From positions 1 to 61,422 of the forward strand of contig NZ_JABRVQ010000025.1 in assembly GCF_013248965.1 (NCBI RefSeq): DNA of 61,422 nt, given 5' to 3'. This DNA is from Psychrobacter okhotskensis (lineage in GTDB: Bacteria > Pseudomonadota > Gammaproteobacteria > Pseudomonadales > Moraxellaceae). Shown here piece by piece: positions 1-8,018 of the stretch. The translations under genes were made by a program, and so were the position numbers. The notes below the pieces were generated by a model that had not been told where the DNA came from, did not search any database, and saw only the letters and a program-made list of their open reading frames with translations. Each line of letters begins with the position of its first letter. Positions within the stretch are counted from its first letter, which is position 1.

Positions 1-115
1 GTTCATGGTTGCAATCTCACTTTGGTCGGTGGATAAAGACTTTGATGCTAGCGCATCTAGGTCTTTTTTTCACCTCATATTTGGTATTGCACTTCATGTG
101 TTAATCTAAGATTTA
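1..115 (+). repeat. Left copy of a ~110-bp repeat (inverted with respect to the right-edge copy)
   Basis: Bases 3-115 match the reverse complement of 61306-61420 at roughly 90 percent, with a one-base indel near base 26 and several substitutions. Both copies carry the core GATGCTAGCGCATC, and similarity fades after AATCTAAGATT. The last residues of the neighbouring DMT transporter are encoded inside this copy. It is probably the end of a mobile or repeated element that continues past the window edge; I cannot name the family. Confidence 0.8.
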
Positions 116-995
116 AAATAAATATTAAAACCGCACCCAAAATGACCGTGCTTGCTATGATAAAGTTTATGGTCAGTTGCTCCGATAAAAATACCACACC
201 AAGCATGGCAGCCAATACCGGTACGCAGAGTTGTACTACTGCCGCCTGCGTACTTTTCAGTAAGGGCATTGCCATATACCAAACGCTGTAGCCCATGCCA
301 GAAGCAATTGCGCCCGATGCGCAAGCCAATAAGATGCCCTCGATACTGATCGTTGCTAACGATATGTTTTTTAAATAAACCATGCTCATGATGAGTAGTA
401 GCGGAATCGCAAATAGGCTCCTGAGAAAGTTAAAGCCCGTCGCTCGTAGCGGTGACACGCACGCTTTACCGCGTATACTATATATCCCCCATGCCACGCC
501 ACTGATGGCCATCAATGTCGCTGCCAATACTGACGGCACAGCCGCTGATGGCAACATGAGATAGACAAATCCTGCCACTGCCACTATAAAAGCCAGCCAT
601 TGTAAGGCACTTAATTGCTCTTTTTTATATATCCCCCAGCCAATCATGGTGAGCTGAACCGCTGAAAATAGAATCAGTGCGCCAGTTCCGGTATCAAGCT
701 CAACATAGGCGATTGAAAAGCAAAGTGCATAAACCACCAAACTTATACTACTGAGCCAGCTACCTCTGTCGCTTAAAATGGCCTCGCTAGTGGGATGCTT
801 AAGAGTTGCTTCGTTGCGTCGTAAATTATAGCTATAAACGCCCATAATAATGCTCAGACAGAGCGCACCGCTGAGCAGGCGAATGATGGTGAAGTTCCAT
901 GCATCTATATAACCTTCTGCTAACGCCATTCTACAAAAAAGAGAGTTTGCGGCAAATGCTATTAAAGCAATAATCGTATATAACGTGGCTTTCAA
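75..995 (-). CDS. EamA/DMT-family inner membrane transporter
   Basis: This is a drug/metabolite-transporter (EamA) type membrane protein with about ten hydrophobic helices, expected to export a small metabolite or drug across the inner membrane; the substrate cannot be told from sequence. The longest open frame begins at a TTG at 1070, but a TTG at 995 sits five bases behind a good AGGGA ribosome site and gives an N-terminus (MKATLYTIIALIAFAANS) that goes straight into helix 1, so I prefer it; the product is then 306 residues, usual for the family. The final nine or so residues (LTHEVQYQI) lie inside the edge repeat, so the original C-terminus was probably replaced by repeat-encoded sequence. 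There is no operon partner. Confidence 0.8.
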   Translation of the reverse strand: MKATLYTIIALIAFAANSLFCRMALAEGYIDAWNFTIIRLLSGALCLSIIMGVYSYNLRRNEATLKHPTSEAILSDRGSWLSSISLVVYALCFSIAYVELDTGTGALILFSAVQLTMIGWGIYKKEQLSALQWLAFIVAVAGFVYLMLPSAAVPSVLAATLMAISGVAWGIYSIRGKACVSPLRATGFNFLRSLFAIPLLLIMSMVYLKNISLATISIEGILLACASGAIASGMGYSVWYMAMPLLKSTQAAVVQLCVPVLAAMLGVVFLSEQLTINFIIASTVILGAVLIFILNLRLTHEVQYQI

Positions 996-1275
996 AATAA
1001 TCCCTACAGTCGTTAAATTGGCTTTTTGAATAAATGGCAGTCGTAATGACAACGATAATAATAACGACAATGACTACGGCTTATCGCTTTAGCCCTATAT
1101 CGTAATGACGATAGTATAGTGCAATACCAAAAAACCTGACTGACAAATTAAATGTAAACATACCCTATAAATAGATTCGATTGAAAAATGACGATGAAAG
1201 ATGAGCTTATAGTGAACCGACTCTAATCAGGTGAATATAAAAAAGATACAGCGTGACTGATATAAACTTTTTATA

Positions 1276-1311
1276 GCCTCTGTCTGGGTAGGTACAGCAA
1301 GCAAGAAAAAT
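1276..1311 (+). repeat. Dispersed repeat, copy A
   Basis: The stretch beginning GCCTCTGTCTGGGTAGG and ending GCAAGAAAAAT recurs in the same orientation at 33047-33081 with a few changes. Weaker similarity extends to both sides. Both copies are intergenic. Confidence 0.6.
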
Positions 1312-1366
1312 TTGTAGCAGTCACGCATCATAATGTTGTGTGTCTATTTTATTTAGTATTGACTAA

Positions 1367-1398
1367 GGTCTGTTGAACATTCAAATGTTCAACAGACC
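1367..1398. terminator. 15-bp perfect hairpin downstream of creD
   Basis: Arms GGTCTGTTGAACATT and AATGTTCAACAGACC are perfectly complementary with a two-base loop, five bases beyond the creD stop on the minus strand. There is no U tract on either strand, so this is either a non-canonical terminator or a REP-like element that stabilises the creD transcript. Confidence 0.5.
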
Positions 1399-1403
1399 CT
1401 ATA

Positions 1404-3089
1404 TTAAGCAATCTTATACCAGTCGATTTTACGGGTCATGACCATCACGCAGGCTAGCAATACAAAGCAGAAGATAGCACCCAATAACAGGTTTAGGTCT
1501 TCTGTGGTCAAAATACCATAAAAGGCGGCATACAGACTTCCCAATATAGCGGTAAATATGCCCGCTCGCTTGATACCATCTAATACATAATAAGTGTACC
1601 AACCAATCAATCCGACACAGGCGCTTGCAGCAACTGCATAGGCTTGCCAAAAGACGATTTGCTCGGCCAGCGGTAGCAACAAGACGTAAAAGCACAGCAG
1701 TGCACAACCGACCAATAAGTATTGGATAGGGTGAATACGGCTGGATTTGATCACCTCAAATAAGAAAAATGTACCGAACGACACCAAAATTAATAGCAGT
1801 GCGTACTTCATCGTGCGCTCTGTTTGTAAATACACGTCATTTGGCTCCGCGAAACTCACTCCAAAGCTACTTAAGCGCACATCTCGGTCGCTATTGGACA
1901 CGATATTACCCTCTGCTGTGACAATGCCTTCTATTGCTGTGATAGCCTCATCATCTTGGTCAGCGCTATCGAGCACGGCGCTACTGGCTACCATACATTG
2001 ATTATTGGCAGTGCTGACACACTTTGATAAATTTTGATTGTTAGCGACCGTTAGATATTGATTTTGCCATTTGGCCTCAAAGCCTTTTGAGGTGAATTTT
2101 TTAGCATTGGGCAAGGCTCTGCCAATAAAATTTGGGGCATGCCAATTGCTGCGCATAGATAGCTCAAAGTTTTGCCCCGTTGGCACGGTATTTAAGGTGC
2201 TAATACCTGAGAGAGGCAAGTCCACCACAATATCAAGCGCTTGATGACGACTATTATCTGATTGCTGACCGTCTAAGTCTTGATGGTTTGGGTTTTGGCT
2301 AATAGGCGTTTGTATGTTAGAACTTTGCGTATTTAGTGGTTCGCTATTCAGATTTTCAGCCACAAGGTTTGTTTTTTCTTGCTGGCTTGCGCTCGTTGTG
2401 GTTAATCGATTCAAAACATCGTTGGGCAACGATACTTCAACATAGCTTAAGCCATTAAGCATGGCACTCTGCGGATAGGTTGCTTTGATGGCTTGCTTGT
2501 CGATCGTTACTGTTGGTAAGGTTGCCACACCGCGCAAATCAGAAACTGGAATAATCAACTTAGCGTCATTCCAGTGTATATCGGTCTTTTCTGTTTTTGT
2601 GTTGCCATTGCCATTGGTACTATTGTTAGCTGTGCTAAGGGTTTTTGAGTCGTTACTCACCGACTGGTTATCTGCTATTAAGCGTTGTAGGGTTTGATTT
2701 ATGGTATAACTTTGATCGAATTTTAACGCGCCGTTATAGCTAGTGGCATGATAAATCCCTCGTCGATAGGTGTCCGTACTGACTTCAAGGTCTTGAGTGG
2801 CGCTAGTTTTATTAGCAAAGACCGTTAGCGTCGATGAATAAGCGGATTTGCATTTAGCGGCATCGGTATCGCCTACTATTGAGCATTCTGGCGTTATGGT
2901 GGTTGGAATAATGATGAAAGGGGTAATGACTTCTTGCGGATTGACGTGCTGCTGGGCGATTTCCTTCACCACTGATTGTGCATAATATTGTCGTTCAGCG
3001 ATGACAGTGCGAAACATCATGAGCCCGACGACAAAAATAATGCAGAGCCCCACGATGATAGTCAATTTGGTGAATAGTGTTTTTTGCAT
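1404..3089 (-). CDS. creD: CreD-like inner membrane protein
   Basis: A homologue of CreD, an inner-membrane protein controlled by the CreBC two-component system in enterobacteria and linked to envelope integrity. The N-terminus has one transmembrane helix (about residues 8-26) followed by the family-like stretch VIAERQYYAQSVV. A long extracytoplasmic region follows, then about five closely spaced helices from about residue 425 to the end. At 561 residues it is about 110 longer than the E. coli protein; the excess seems to lie in low-complexity Ser/Thr/Asn/Gln stretches in the periplasmic region (about 140-170 and 235-285). The ATG at 3089 has a GAGG ribosome site seven bases upstream. No creB or creC lies nearby, so its regulation may differ from the enterobacterial model. 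Confidence 0.85.
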   Translation of the reverse strand: MQKTLFTKLTIIVGLCIIFVVGLMMFRTVIAERQYYAQSVVKEIAQQHVNPQEVITPFIIIPTTITPECSIVGDTDAAKCKSAYSSTLTVFANKTSATQDLEVSTDTYRRGIYHATSYNGALKFDQSYTINQTLQRLIADNQSVSNDSKTLSTANNSTNGNGNTKTEKTDIHWNDAKLIIPVSDLRGVATLPTVTIDKQAIKATYPQSAMLNGLSYVEVSLPNDVLNRLTTTSASQQEKTNLVAENLNSEPLNTQSSNIQTPISQNPNHQDLDGQQSDNSRHQALDIVVDLPLSGISTLNTVPTGQNFELSMRSNWHAPNFIGRALPNAKKFTSKGFEAKWQNQYLTVANNQNLSKCVSTANNQCMVASSAVLDSADQDDEAITAIEGIVTAEGNIVSNSDRDVRLSSFGVSFAEPNDVYLQTERTMKYALLLILVSFGTFFLFEVIKSSRIHPIQYLLVGCALLCFYVLLLPLAEQIVFWQAYAVAASACVGLIGWYTYYVLDGIKRAGIFTAILGSLYAAFYGILTTEDLNLLLGAIFCFVLLACVMVMTRKIDWYKIA

Positions 3090-3222
3090 AAGAGTGCCTC
3101 ATATGAATCTTTATTCCAAAACTGTGCATATAACAGTCAGTAGGTTCAAAGAAGATCATAGAGGAGAGATAAAGAAAAAATATGTAAGAACGATGGAGAG
3201 TGTGTGGAAAAAATAAGCCTTA

Positions 3223-3286
3223 GTGTTTTCTGATATCAGTATTTTCTGATATCAGTGCTTTCTGGCATCAGTGTTTTTTAGTATCA
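3223..3286. repeat. Four tandem 16-bp units at the 3' end of the YqhA-like gene
   Basis: Four units (3223-3238, 3239-3254, 3255-3270, 3271-3286) follow the pattern GTGTTTTCTGATATCA. On the minus strand each unit starts TGAT. The first unit encodes the last residues (DTKKH) of the YqhA-like protein and the second supplies its stop codon, so the array looks like a duplication of the gene's 3' end. Confidence 0.8.
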
Positions 3287-3798
3287 CCAACCACTTTATC
3301 CATAATAGCAAACAATAAGCCAGACACTACGAAAGTCATATGAATGATGACTTTCCACATGAGCTTGTCCGCTTCACCATTACTCAATTCATTAGGAATG
3401 TCCATAAATGATTTTAAAAGATCAATTGCAGAAATAGCGACGATGGCACCAATGACTTTTAGTTTTAGACCAGAAAAATCTACTTTACCCATCCAACTAG
3501 GTCGATCAACGTGATCACCAGTGTCAATTTTTGAGACAAATATCTCATAACCACTAAATATGATAATTAATAATAAGCTGGCTACTAAGGAGAGGTCGAC
3601 TAATACTAATATATTAACAATGACGTCTGATACAGAAGCGCTAAATACAGTATTAAACATCATGATTGTTTTTTGAATGAATTTTATAAATAATAAGACA
3701 ATCCCTAAGATCAGCCCTAAATAAAAAGGCGCTAATATCCAGCGGCTGTTAAAGATGATTTTTTCTAGGTATCGTTCAATATTTTTTAGCATGGACAT
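3268..3798 (-). CDS. YqhA/UPF0114-family membrane protein
   Basis: This 176-residue protein closely follows E. coli YqhA (UPF0114) through SRWILAPFYLGL, a central SGYEIFVSKID segment, the WMGKVDFSGLK stretch and a late MWKVIIHMTFVVSGL helix. Four hydrophobic helices are visible (about 17-37, 58-82, 113-130, 147-167), so it sits in the inner membrane. The molecular function of the family is not established. Two start codons lie six bases apart; the second ATG (3792) is better spaced from the AAGAG motif. Its stop codon falls inside a tandem 16-bp repeat array. It appears to be a single-gene unit between creD and the nicotinamide riboside genes. Confidence 0.85.
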   Translation of the reverse strand: MSMLKNIERYLEKIIFNSRWILAPFYLGLILGIVLLFIKFIQKTIMMFNTVFSASVSDVIVNILVLVDLSLVASLLLIIIFSGYEIFVSKIDTGDHVDRPSWMGKVDFSGLKLKVIGAIVAISAIDLLKSFMDIPNELSNGEADKLMWKVIIHMTFVVSGLLFAIMDKVVGDTKKH

Positions 3799-3855
3799 CT
3801 CTTAATGCTCTTAAAGGTTGTAGGTCATTTACTGATAACGTGGTATAGGATGGAT

Positions 3856-4440
3856 TTAAGAAAGCCATTCGAGCACTTGTTGTACCCGCTCATCTCTATC
3901 ACCACCTATGCGATGAAATGGCTTTTGGTGACGGGTCAGCTGACTTTCAAAATAAGCACTGATTTCGTCGCGCTGATGCGGGCTATCGCGCAAATCATCA
4001 GCGACCCACGGGATATCAACTTCGGTTAATAAAATCAAGTCATAATGATGTATTAACGCCGCATTGGTGAGCGCTTTAGGGCAGTCGCCATAATACCAAT
4101 TGGCGTAAACCATCAGCTCAAATAGACTGGTATCACAGAATAAGTAGCGCGCTCTATCCGGCATTTGAGCGGCTTGTTCAGCGAGTTCATTTTCTAGTTT
4201 TATTTGACCCTGCGCAATGGGGAGTAAGTCGTCCCAAGTACAGGTCAGTTGCTCCTTATCCCATTTCGCTTGTAGATAGGTGCGCATGTATTCTGCTACC
4301 CAAGGGCAGCCAAAATGCGCTGCCAAGTCGCGACATAGCGTGGTCTTACCAGTGCTCTCTGCCCCTAGAATAGCGACATTGATGACCGATTTAGGCGTAT
4401 GCTGCTTTAGGTTGCAAGCGGTAACGTCGTTGCCATTCAT
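3856..4440 (-). CDS. NadR-type nicotinamide riboside kinase (AAA ATPase)
   Basis: A P-loop kinase matching the C-terminal ribosylnicotinamide kinase domain of NadR, which phosphorylates imported nicotinamide riboside to NMN for NAD salvage. The Walker A motif GAESTGKTT is at about residues 26-34, followed by the NadR-like WVAEYMRTYL. A DTSLFEL segment and LLTEVDIPWVADDLRD follow, also as in NadR. The NMN adenylyltransferase domain and DNA-binding helix-turn-helix of enterobacterial NadR are absent (194 residues), so it should act only as a kinase. The start codon lies 50 bases inside the end of pnuC, and no later ATG, GTG or TTG precedes the Walker motif, so the overlap is real and implies translational coupling. 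Confidence 0.88.
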   Translation of the reverse strand: MNGNDVTACNLKQHTPKSVINVAILGAESTGKTTLCRDLAAHFGCPWVAEYMRTYLQAKWDKEQLTCTWDDLLPIAQGQIKLENELAEQAAQMPDRARYLFCDTSLFELMVYANWYYGDCPKALTNAALIHHYDLILLTEVDIPWVADDLRDSPHQRDEISAYFESQLTRHQKPFHRIGGDRDERVQQVLEWLS

Positions 4441-5095
4441 AGTAAGCCCAAATTGCGATAAGTGTGAAGACTACGTATTGTAGTGCGGTGAAGGTCAATC
4501 CTTTGTAAAAGTACAGCGGCACAGAAATAGCATCGGCGACGATCCACAGTAGCCAATGCTCAATTTTGCGCCGTGCCATCAGCCACATCGCCATCAAAAA
4601 CAGCGCGGTGGTCAGCATATCGGTATAGTCCACCCAAGTAAATAAGTGCACTCCAAGTACAGCACCATCGAAACTAAACCCATTATTAATCACTGGTCGG
4701 AAGTAATAAACCAAGGCAACGAAAGCGATCGTGCCTGTTGCTAAGGCTGATAGAGTAGGAATGTCATCGGAATGTAGATGTTCTATTTGGACATTGTCTA
4801 CTTGCTGAACCTCACTATGGTGAGATTTTTTATTCTTTGACCAATTAATCCAGCCATATAGACTCATAACCGTATAATAGGCATTGATAAACATGTCACC
4901 GAATAGCTGCCATTTCCACAGTAGATAGACAAAAATGGCAGTGCTGACCAGCCCGATGGGAAAGACAAGGATATTGGTTTTGCTGGCAAGTAACACACTG
5001 GCCACGCCAAAGATGACCGCGATTAATTCGAGCGCTATAAATACGGTAGGGTAATCGGCATATTGCCCAAATAACCAGTTAAGAAGTTCAACCAT
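4391..5095 (-). CDS. pnuC: Nicotinamide riboside transporter PnuC
   Basis: A 234-residue membrane protein of the PnuC family, which imports nicotinamide riboside by facilitated diffusion; trapping depends on phosphorylation by the downstream kinase. Several transmembrane helices are visible, with family-like segments GLVSTAIFVYLLWKWQLFGD, YGWINW near residue 80, and WLLWIVADAISVPLYFYKGL near the end. A hydrophilic insert of about 30 residues (KNKKSHHSEVQQVDN and onwards) follows the YGWINW segment. It is the first gene of a two-gene operon with the NadR-type kinase, overlapping it by 50 bases. The divergent neighbour is the ketoacyl-ACP synthase gene, 292 bases away. Confidence 0.9.
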   Translation of the reverse strand: MVELLNWLFGQYADYPTVFIALELIAVIFGVASVLLASKTNILVFPIGLVSTAIFVYLLWKWQLFGDMFINAYYTVMSLYGWINWSKNKKSHHSEVQQVDNVQIEHLHSDDIPTLSALATGTIAFVALVYYFRPVINNGFSFDGAVLGVHLFTWVDYTDMLTTALFLMAMWLMARRKIEHWLLWIVADAISVPLYFYKGLTFTALQYVVFTLIAIWAYYEWQRRYRLQPKAAYA

Positions 5096-5387
5096 TAATA
5101 TTCCAAATATGAGCTTTTATAAGTATCTGTCATGGATTTTACGAGAGTATGTGCCATTGATTATAGCGTAGCTGTCTTAAGTAACTGACTCGAAATAAAG
5201 ACAGTTTTTGTTAAATCTTAGCAAGAAACGGATTATTTGTAACAAAGTATTAGAAAAATTAAAATATTCAGGCATAATAAAGGCACTGATTTTAAGTTTA
5301 CAGTTATTCACTGAAAATGAACGATTGTTATTTTCTCCATTTTTATGCTTATTCCAAGCCCTATAGTAGTAGACAAGGAAGCTTATC

Positions 5388-6533
5388 ATGACGACTTGTA
5401 TCACAGGCACCGGCCTATATATTCCCCCTTATAGCATCAGCAACGAAGAGCTGGTGGCGTCTTTTAACCAGTATGTTGATAATTATAATGCAAAGCATGC
5501 TGATGACATAGCAGCAGGCACGGTGACTGCACTTGAGCCCTCATCGGCCGCTTTTATCGAAAAAGTCTCTGGCATCAAATCTCGTTATGTCATGGAAAAA
5601 GACGGTATCTTAAACCCAGAAATCATGGCACCCGTGATTCCTTATCGTCATTTAGGCGAAGAGCTGTCAATTATGGCTGAGATGGGTGCTGCGGCGCTCA
5701 AAGATGCCCTTGCTGATGCTGGACTTGAGGCCAATGATTTAGACGGTATCATCCTTGCCTGTTCAAACTTCCAACGTACCTATCCAGCAGTCGCTATCGA
5801 GATTCAAAAAGAAATCGGCATGATTGGCGGCTTTGCTTATGATATGAACGTGGCTTGTAGTGCCGCGACTTTTGGTCTATCACAAGCGCATGGCTCTATC
5901 GTCTCTGGGCTTGCCAAGCGCATTGCGGTGGTCAACGTTGAGATTACTTCAGCGCACCTTAACTGGCGCAATCGTGACAGTCACTTTATCTTTGGTGATG
6001 TCGCAACCGCCTGTATCGTTGAGGAACTAGACACGCCAAAAGGTTATGAGATCATCAACTCGAAGTTGTTTACCGAATTTTCAACCAATATCAAAAACGA
6101 ATATGGTTTTATGGATCGCTCAGAGTTTTTGGCGGCGCAGACTGAGATGTATCCAGATATCAAAGAGCCGGTTACTGATAAACTGTTTTTACAAAACGGC
6201 CGCAAAGTATTCCGTGAAGTTTGTCCAAAGGTATCAGAAATCATCACCGAGCATTTGCATGAGAACGAAATGCAAGCCAGTGATGTAAAAATGATGTGGT
6301 TACACCAAGCCAATGCCAACATGCTAGATTTAATCTTGCGCACCGTTGTTGGACGTGATGCCGATAAGGCGATTGTGCCAAGTGTTATCGCAGAATTTGC
6401 CAATACCAGTTCAGCCAGCCCAATGATTGTCTTTCATCGTTATAAAGACGCGCTAAAATCTGGTGATTTAGGTGTGATTTGCTCGTTTGGTGCTGGTTAC
6501 TCTATTGGGTCGGTACTGGTTCGTAAGGTCTGA
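5388..6533 (+). CDS. 3-oxoacyl-ACP synthase III family protein (FabH-like)
   Basis: A thiolase-fold condensing enzyme of the FabH type, which joins an acyl-CoA starter to malonyl-ACP. The catalytic Cys-His-Asn triad is visible as NVACSAATFGL (Cys near residue 157), MWLHQANANM (His near 305) and FANTSSASPM (Asn near 340). At 381 residues it is longer than housekeeping FabH (about 317) and has an N-terminal insertion around residues 25-60. It therefore resembles the longer FabH-like enzymes of pseudomonads that use medium-chain acyl-CoA from beta-oxidation rather than acetyl-CoA; this substrate is an inference. The ATG has an AAGGA ribosome site. It is followed by a perfect palindromic terminator, so it is transcribed alone. 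Confidence 0.85.
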   Translation: MTTCITGTGLYIPPYSISNEELVASFNQYVDNYNAKHADDIAAGTVTALEPSSAAFIEKVSGIKSRYVMEKDGILNPEIMAPVIPYRHLGEELSIMAEMGAAALKDALADAGLEANDLDGIILACSNFQRTYPAVAIEIQKEIGMIGGFAYDMNVACSAATFGLSQAHGSIVSGLAKRIAVVNVEITSAHLNWRNRDSHFIFGDVATACIVEELDTPKGYEIINSKLFTEFSTNIKNEYGFMDRSEFLAAQTEMYPDIKEPVTDKLFLQNGRKVFREVCPKVSEIITEHLHENEMQASDVKMMWLHQANANMLDLILRTVVGRDADKAIVPSVIAEFANTSSASPMIVFHRYKDALKSGDLGVICSFGAGYSIGSVLVRKV

Positions 6534-6566
6534 TTTTTTAAGCCTTAAGTCTTAATTATTGTTTAA

Positions 6567-6598
6567 ATAGCCAAGAATATTCTTGGCTATTTTTTTTA
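6567..6598 (+). terminator. Terminator after the ketoacyl-ACP synthase gene
   Basis: A 24-bp perfect palindrome (6567-6590, centred on AATATT) is followed by eight T residues; a textbook intrinsic terminator. Confidence 0.9.
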
Positions 6599-6647
6599 CT
6601 TAAATTTTAAGCAAAGCTTATGCTGTATTCAAATCATCAGAAAAAAG

Positions 6648-6693
6648 TGTCGATATGACACAAGTAGCAGAAAAGTTTGTCCATATATCGACA
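6648..6693. promoter_or_regulatory. Inverted repeat upstream of the prfA promoter
   Basis: TGTCGATAT (6648-6656) is repeated as ATATCGACA (6685-6693) with a 28-base gap, about 40 bases before the prfA -10 element. It could be an operator or the base of a stem; no known regulator consensus is recognised. Confidence 0.4.
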
Positions 6694-6729
6694 AGAATGC
6701 CTAGAGGTTTTAATTTACCCCAAAAAATT

Positions 6730-6738
6730 TGCTATAAT
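6730..6738 (+). promoter_or_regulatory. Extended -10 promoter for prfA
   Basis: TGCTATAAT is a perfect extended -10 element 38 bases before the prfA start codon; the -35 region is weak (TTAATT), as often with extended -10 promoters. Confidence 0.7.
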
Positions 6739-6776
6739 CACGGTCTTATTCCTCTTATCCAATTAAAAGTCCTTTT

Positions 6777-7865
6777 ATGAAAGAATCCTTACGCCTGCGT
6801 TTAGACCAGATGGTAGACCGTTATGAAGAGGTCACCGCCTTATTATCAGACCCCAGTGTCATCAGCGATAATAATAAATTCCGTGAATTGTCTGTCGAGC
6901 ACAGCGACTTGATGGATATCACTACTTTATGGCAGAACTATGTGCGTGCAGAGACGGATCAGGCCGATGCTGAGACTATGCTAGCCGATGCGACAGATCC
7001 TGACATGAAAGAGATGATGCAAGAAGAGATTGACAGCGCCCGTGATACCATCGTAGAGATGGAAGAAGCGCTCAACGTCATGATGTTGCCAAAAGATCCC
7101 AATGATAAAGTGCCAGCTTTCTTAGAGATTCGTGCTGGGACAGGTGGTGATGAAGCGGCGATTTTCTCCGGTGATTTGTTTCGTATGTATCAAAAGTACG
7201 CGCAGACTCAAGGCTGGACAATGGAAGTGCTATCAGCCAATGAAGGCGAGCATGGCGGCTATAAAGAAATCATTACTCGTGTGTCCGGCAACAGCGTCTA
7301 TGGTCGTCTAAAGTTTGAGTCTGGTGTACACCGTGTGCAGCGTGTTCCTGAAACGGAAAGTCAAGGTCGCGTGCATACCTCAGCCTGTACCGTTGCAGTT
7401 ATGCCGGAAGTTGAGATTGATGACACCGTTGATTTAAATCCAGCAGACATTCGTTTTGACACCTTTCGCTCAAGCGGTGCCGGTGGTCAGCACGTTAACA
7501 CCACGGATTCAGCTGTACGCTTAACACACATTCCGACCGGTACCGTGGTAGAGTGTCAACAAGAACGTAGCCAACACAAAAACCGTGCGCAAGCGATGAA
7601 AATGCTGATCTCAAAAATCCAGCAAGTCAAGGTGCAAGCGCAGGTTGATGCGGCAGACACCATCCGTCGTGACTTGGTCGGTAGTGGCGATCGCTCAGAG
7701 CGCATTCGCACTTATAACTTCCCGCAAGGTCGTATGACCGATCATCGTATTAACCTAACGTTATACAAGCTTGATGCCATTATGGAAGGTGATTTGGATG
7801 AGATTCTTGATGCATTGTTACGCGAGTATCAGGCGGACTTGATGGCCAGTATTGGTGCGGACTAA
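6777..7865 (+). CDS. prfA: Peptide chain release factor 1
   Basis: Release factor 1 ends translation at UAA and UAG by triggering peptidyl-tRNA hydrolysis on the ribosome. The 362-residue length fits. The catalytic GGQ lies in [17 protein letters not shown] (about residues 236-252), and the stop-codon recognition segment shows [20 protein letters not shown], which carries the RF1-type PxT position (PET), supporting RF1 rather than RF2. The N-terminal domain is acidic and helical. The ATG is 38 bases from an extended -10 promoter. The usual gammaproteobacterial neighbours hemA and prmC are absent; prfA is flanked by terminators and so is probably monocistronic. The methyltransferase that modifies the GGQ glutamine must be encoded elsewhere. 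Confidence 0.97.
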   Translation: MKESLRLRLDQMVDRYEEVTALLSDPSVISDNNKFRELSVEHSDLMDITTLWQNYVRAETDQADAETMLADATDPDMKEMMQEEIDSARDTIVEMEEALNVMMLPKDPNDKVPAFLEIRAGTGGDEAAIFSGDLFRMYQKYAQTQGWTMEVLSANEGEHGGYKEIITRVSGNSVYGRLKFESGVHRVQRVPETESQGRVHTSACTVAVMPEVEIDDTVDLNPADIRFDTFRSSGAGGQHVNTTDSAVRLTHIPTGTVVECQQERSQHKNRAQAMKMLISKIQQVKVQAQVDAADTIRRDLVGSGDRSERIRTYNFPQGRMTDHRINLTLYKLDAIMEGDLDEILDALLREYQADLMASIGAD

Positions 7866-7889
7866 AGCCATTGGTTTATAAAAGCGAGA

Positions 7890-7915
7890 CACTGTCCACC
7901 TGACAGTGTTTGTTT
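7890..7915 (+). terminator. Terminator after prfA
   Basis: CACTGTC, loop CACCT, GACAGTG (7890-7908), followed by a T-rich but interrupted tail (TTTGTTTG). Confidence 0.7.
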
Positions 7916-8018
7916 GTCTATAGCTGTTTTTTTACAGCTGACTATGATGATAATAAGTATAGATTCAATTCACCGTTTTCGTTTGTTCCTTTAATTACCT
8001 AATAATTTTGAGAGTGTT

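Larger units (their letters stand above)
996..1403. other. Intergenic region with a dispersed repeat and a strong hairpin
   Basis: No gene is visible. It holds one copy of a dispersed Psychrobacter-type repeat (core 1276-1311, partner at 33047-33081) and a 15-bp perfect inverted repeat just after creD (1367-1398). The promoter of the DMT transporter should lie at its left end. Confidence 0.6.

Noticed and set aside
1116..1130. Match of AGTGCAATACCAAA to part of the left-edge repeat
   Set aside because: Only about 14 bases and no flanking similarity; a chance match is plausible.
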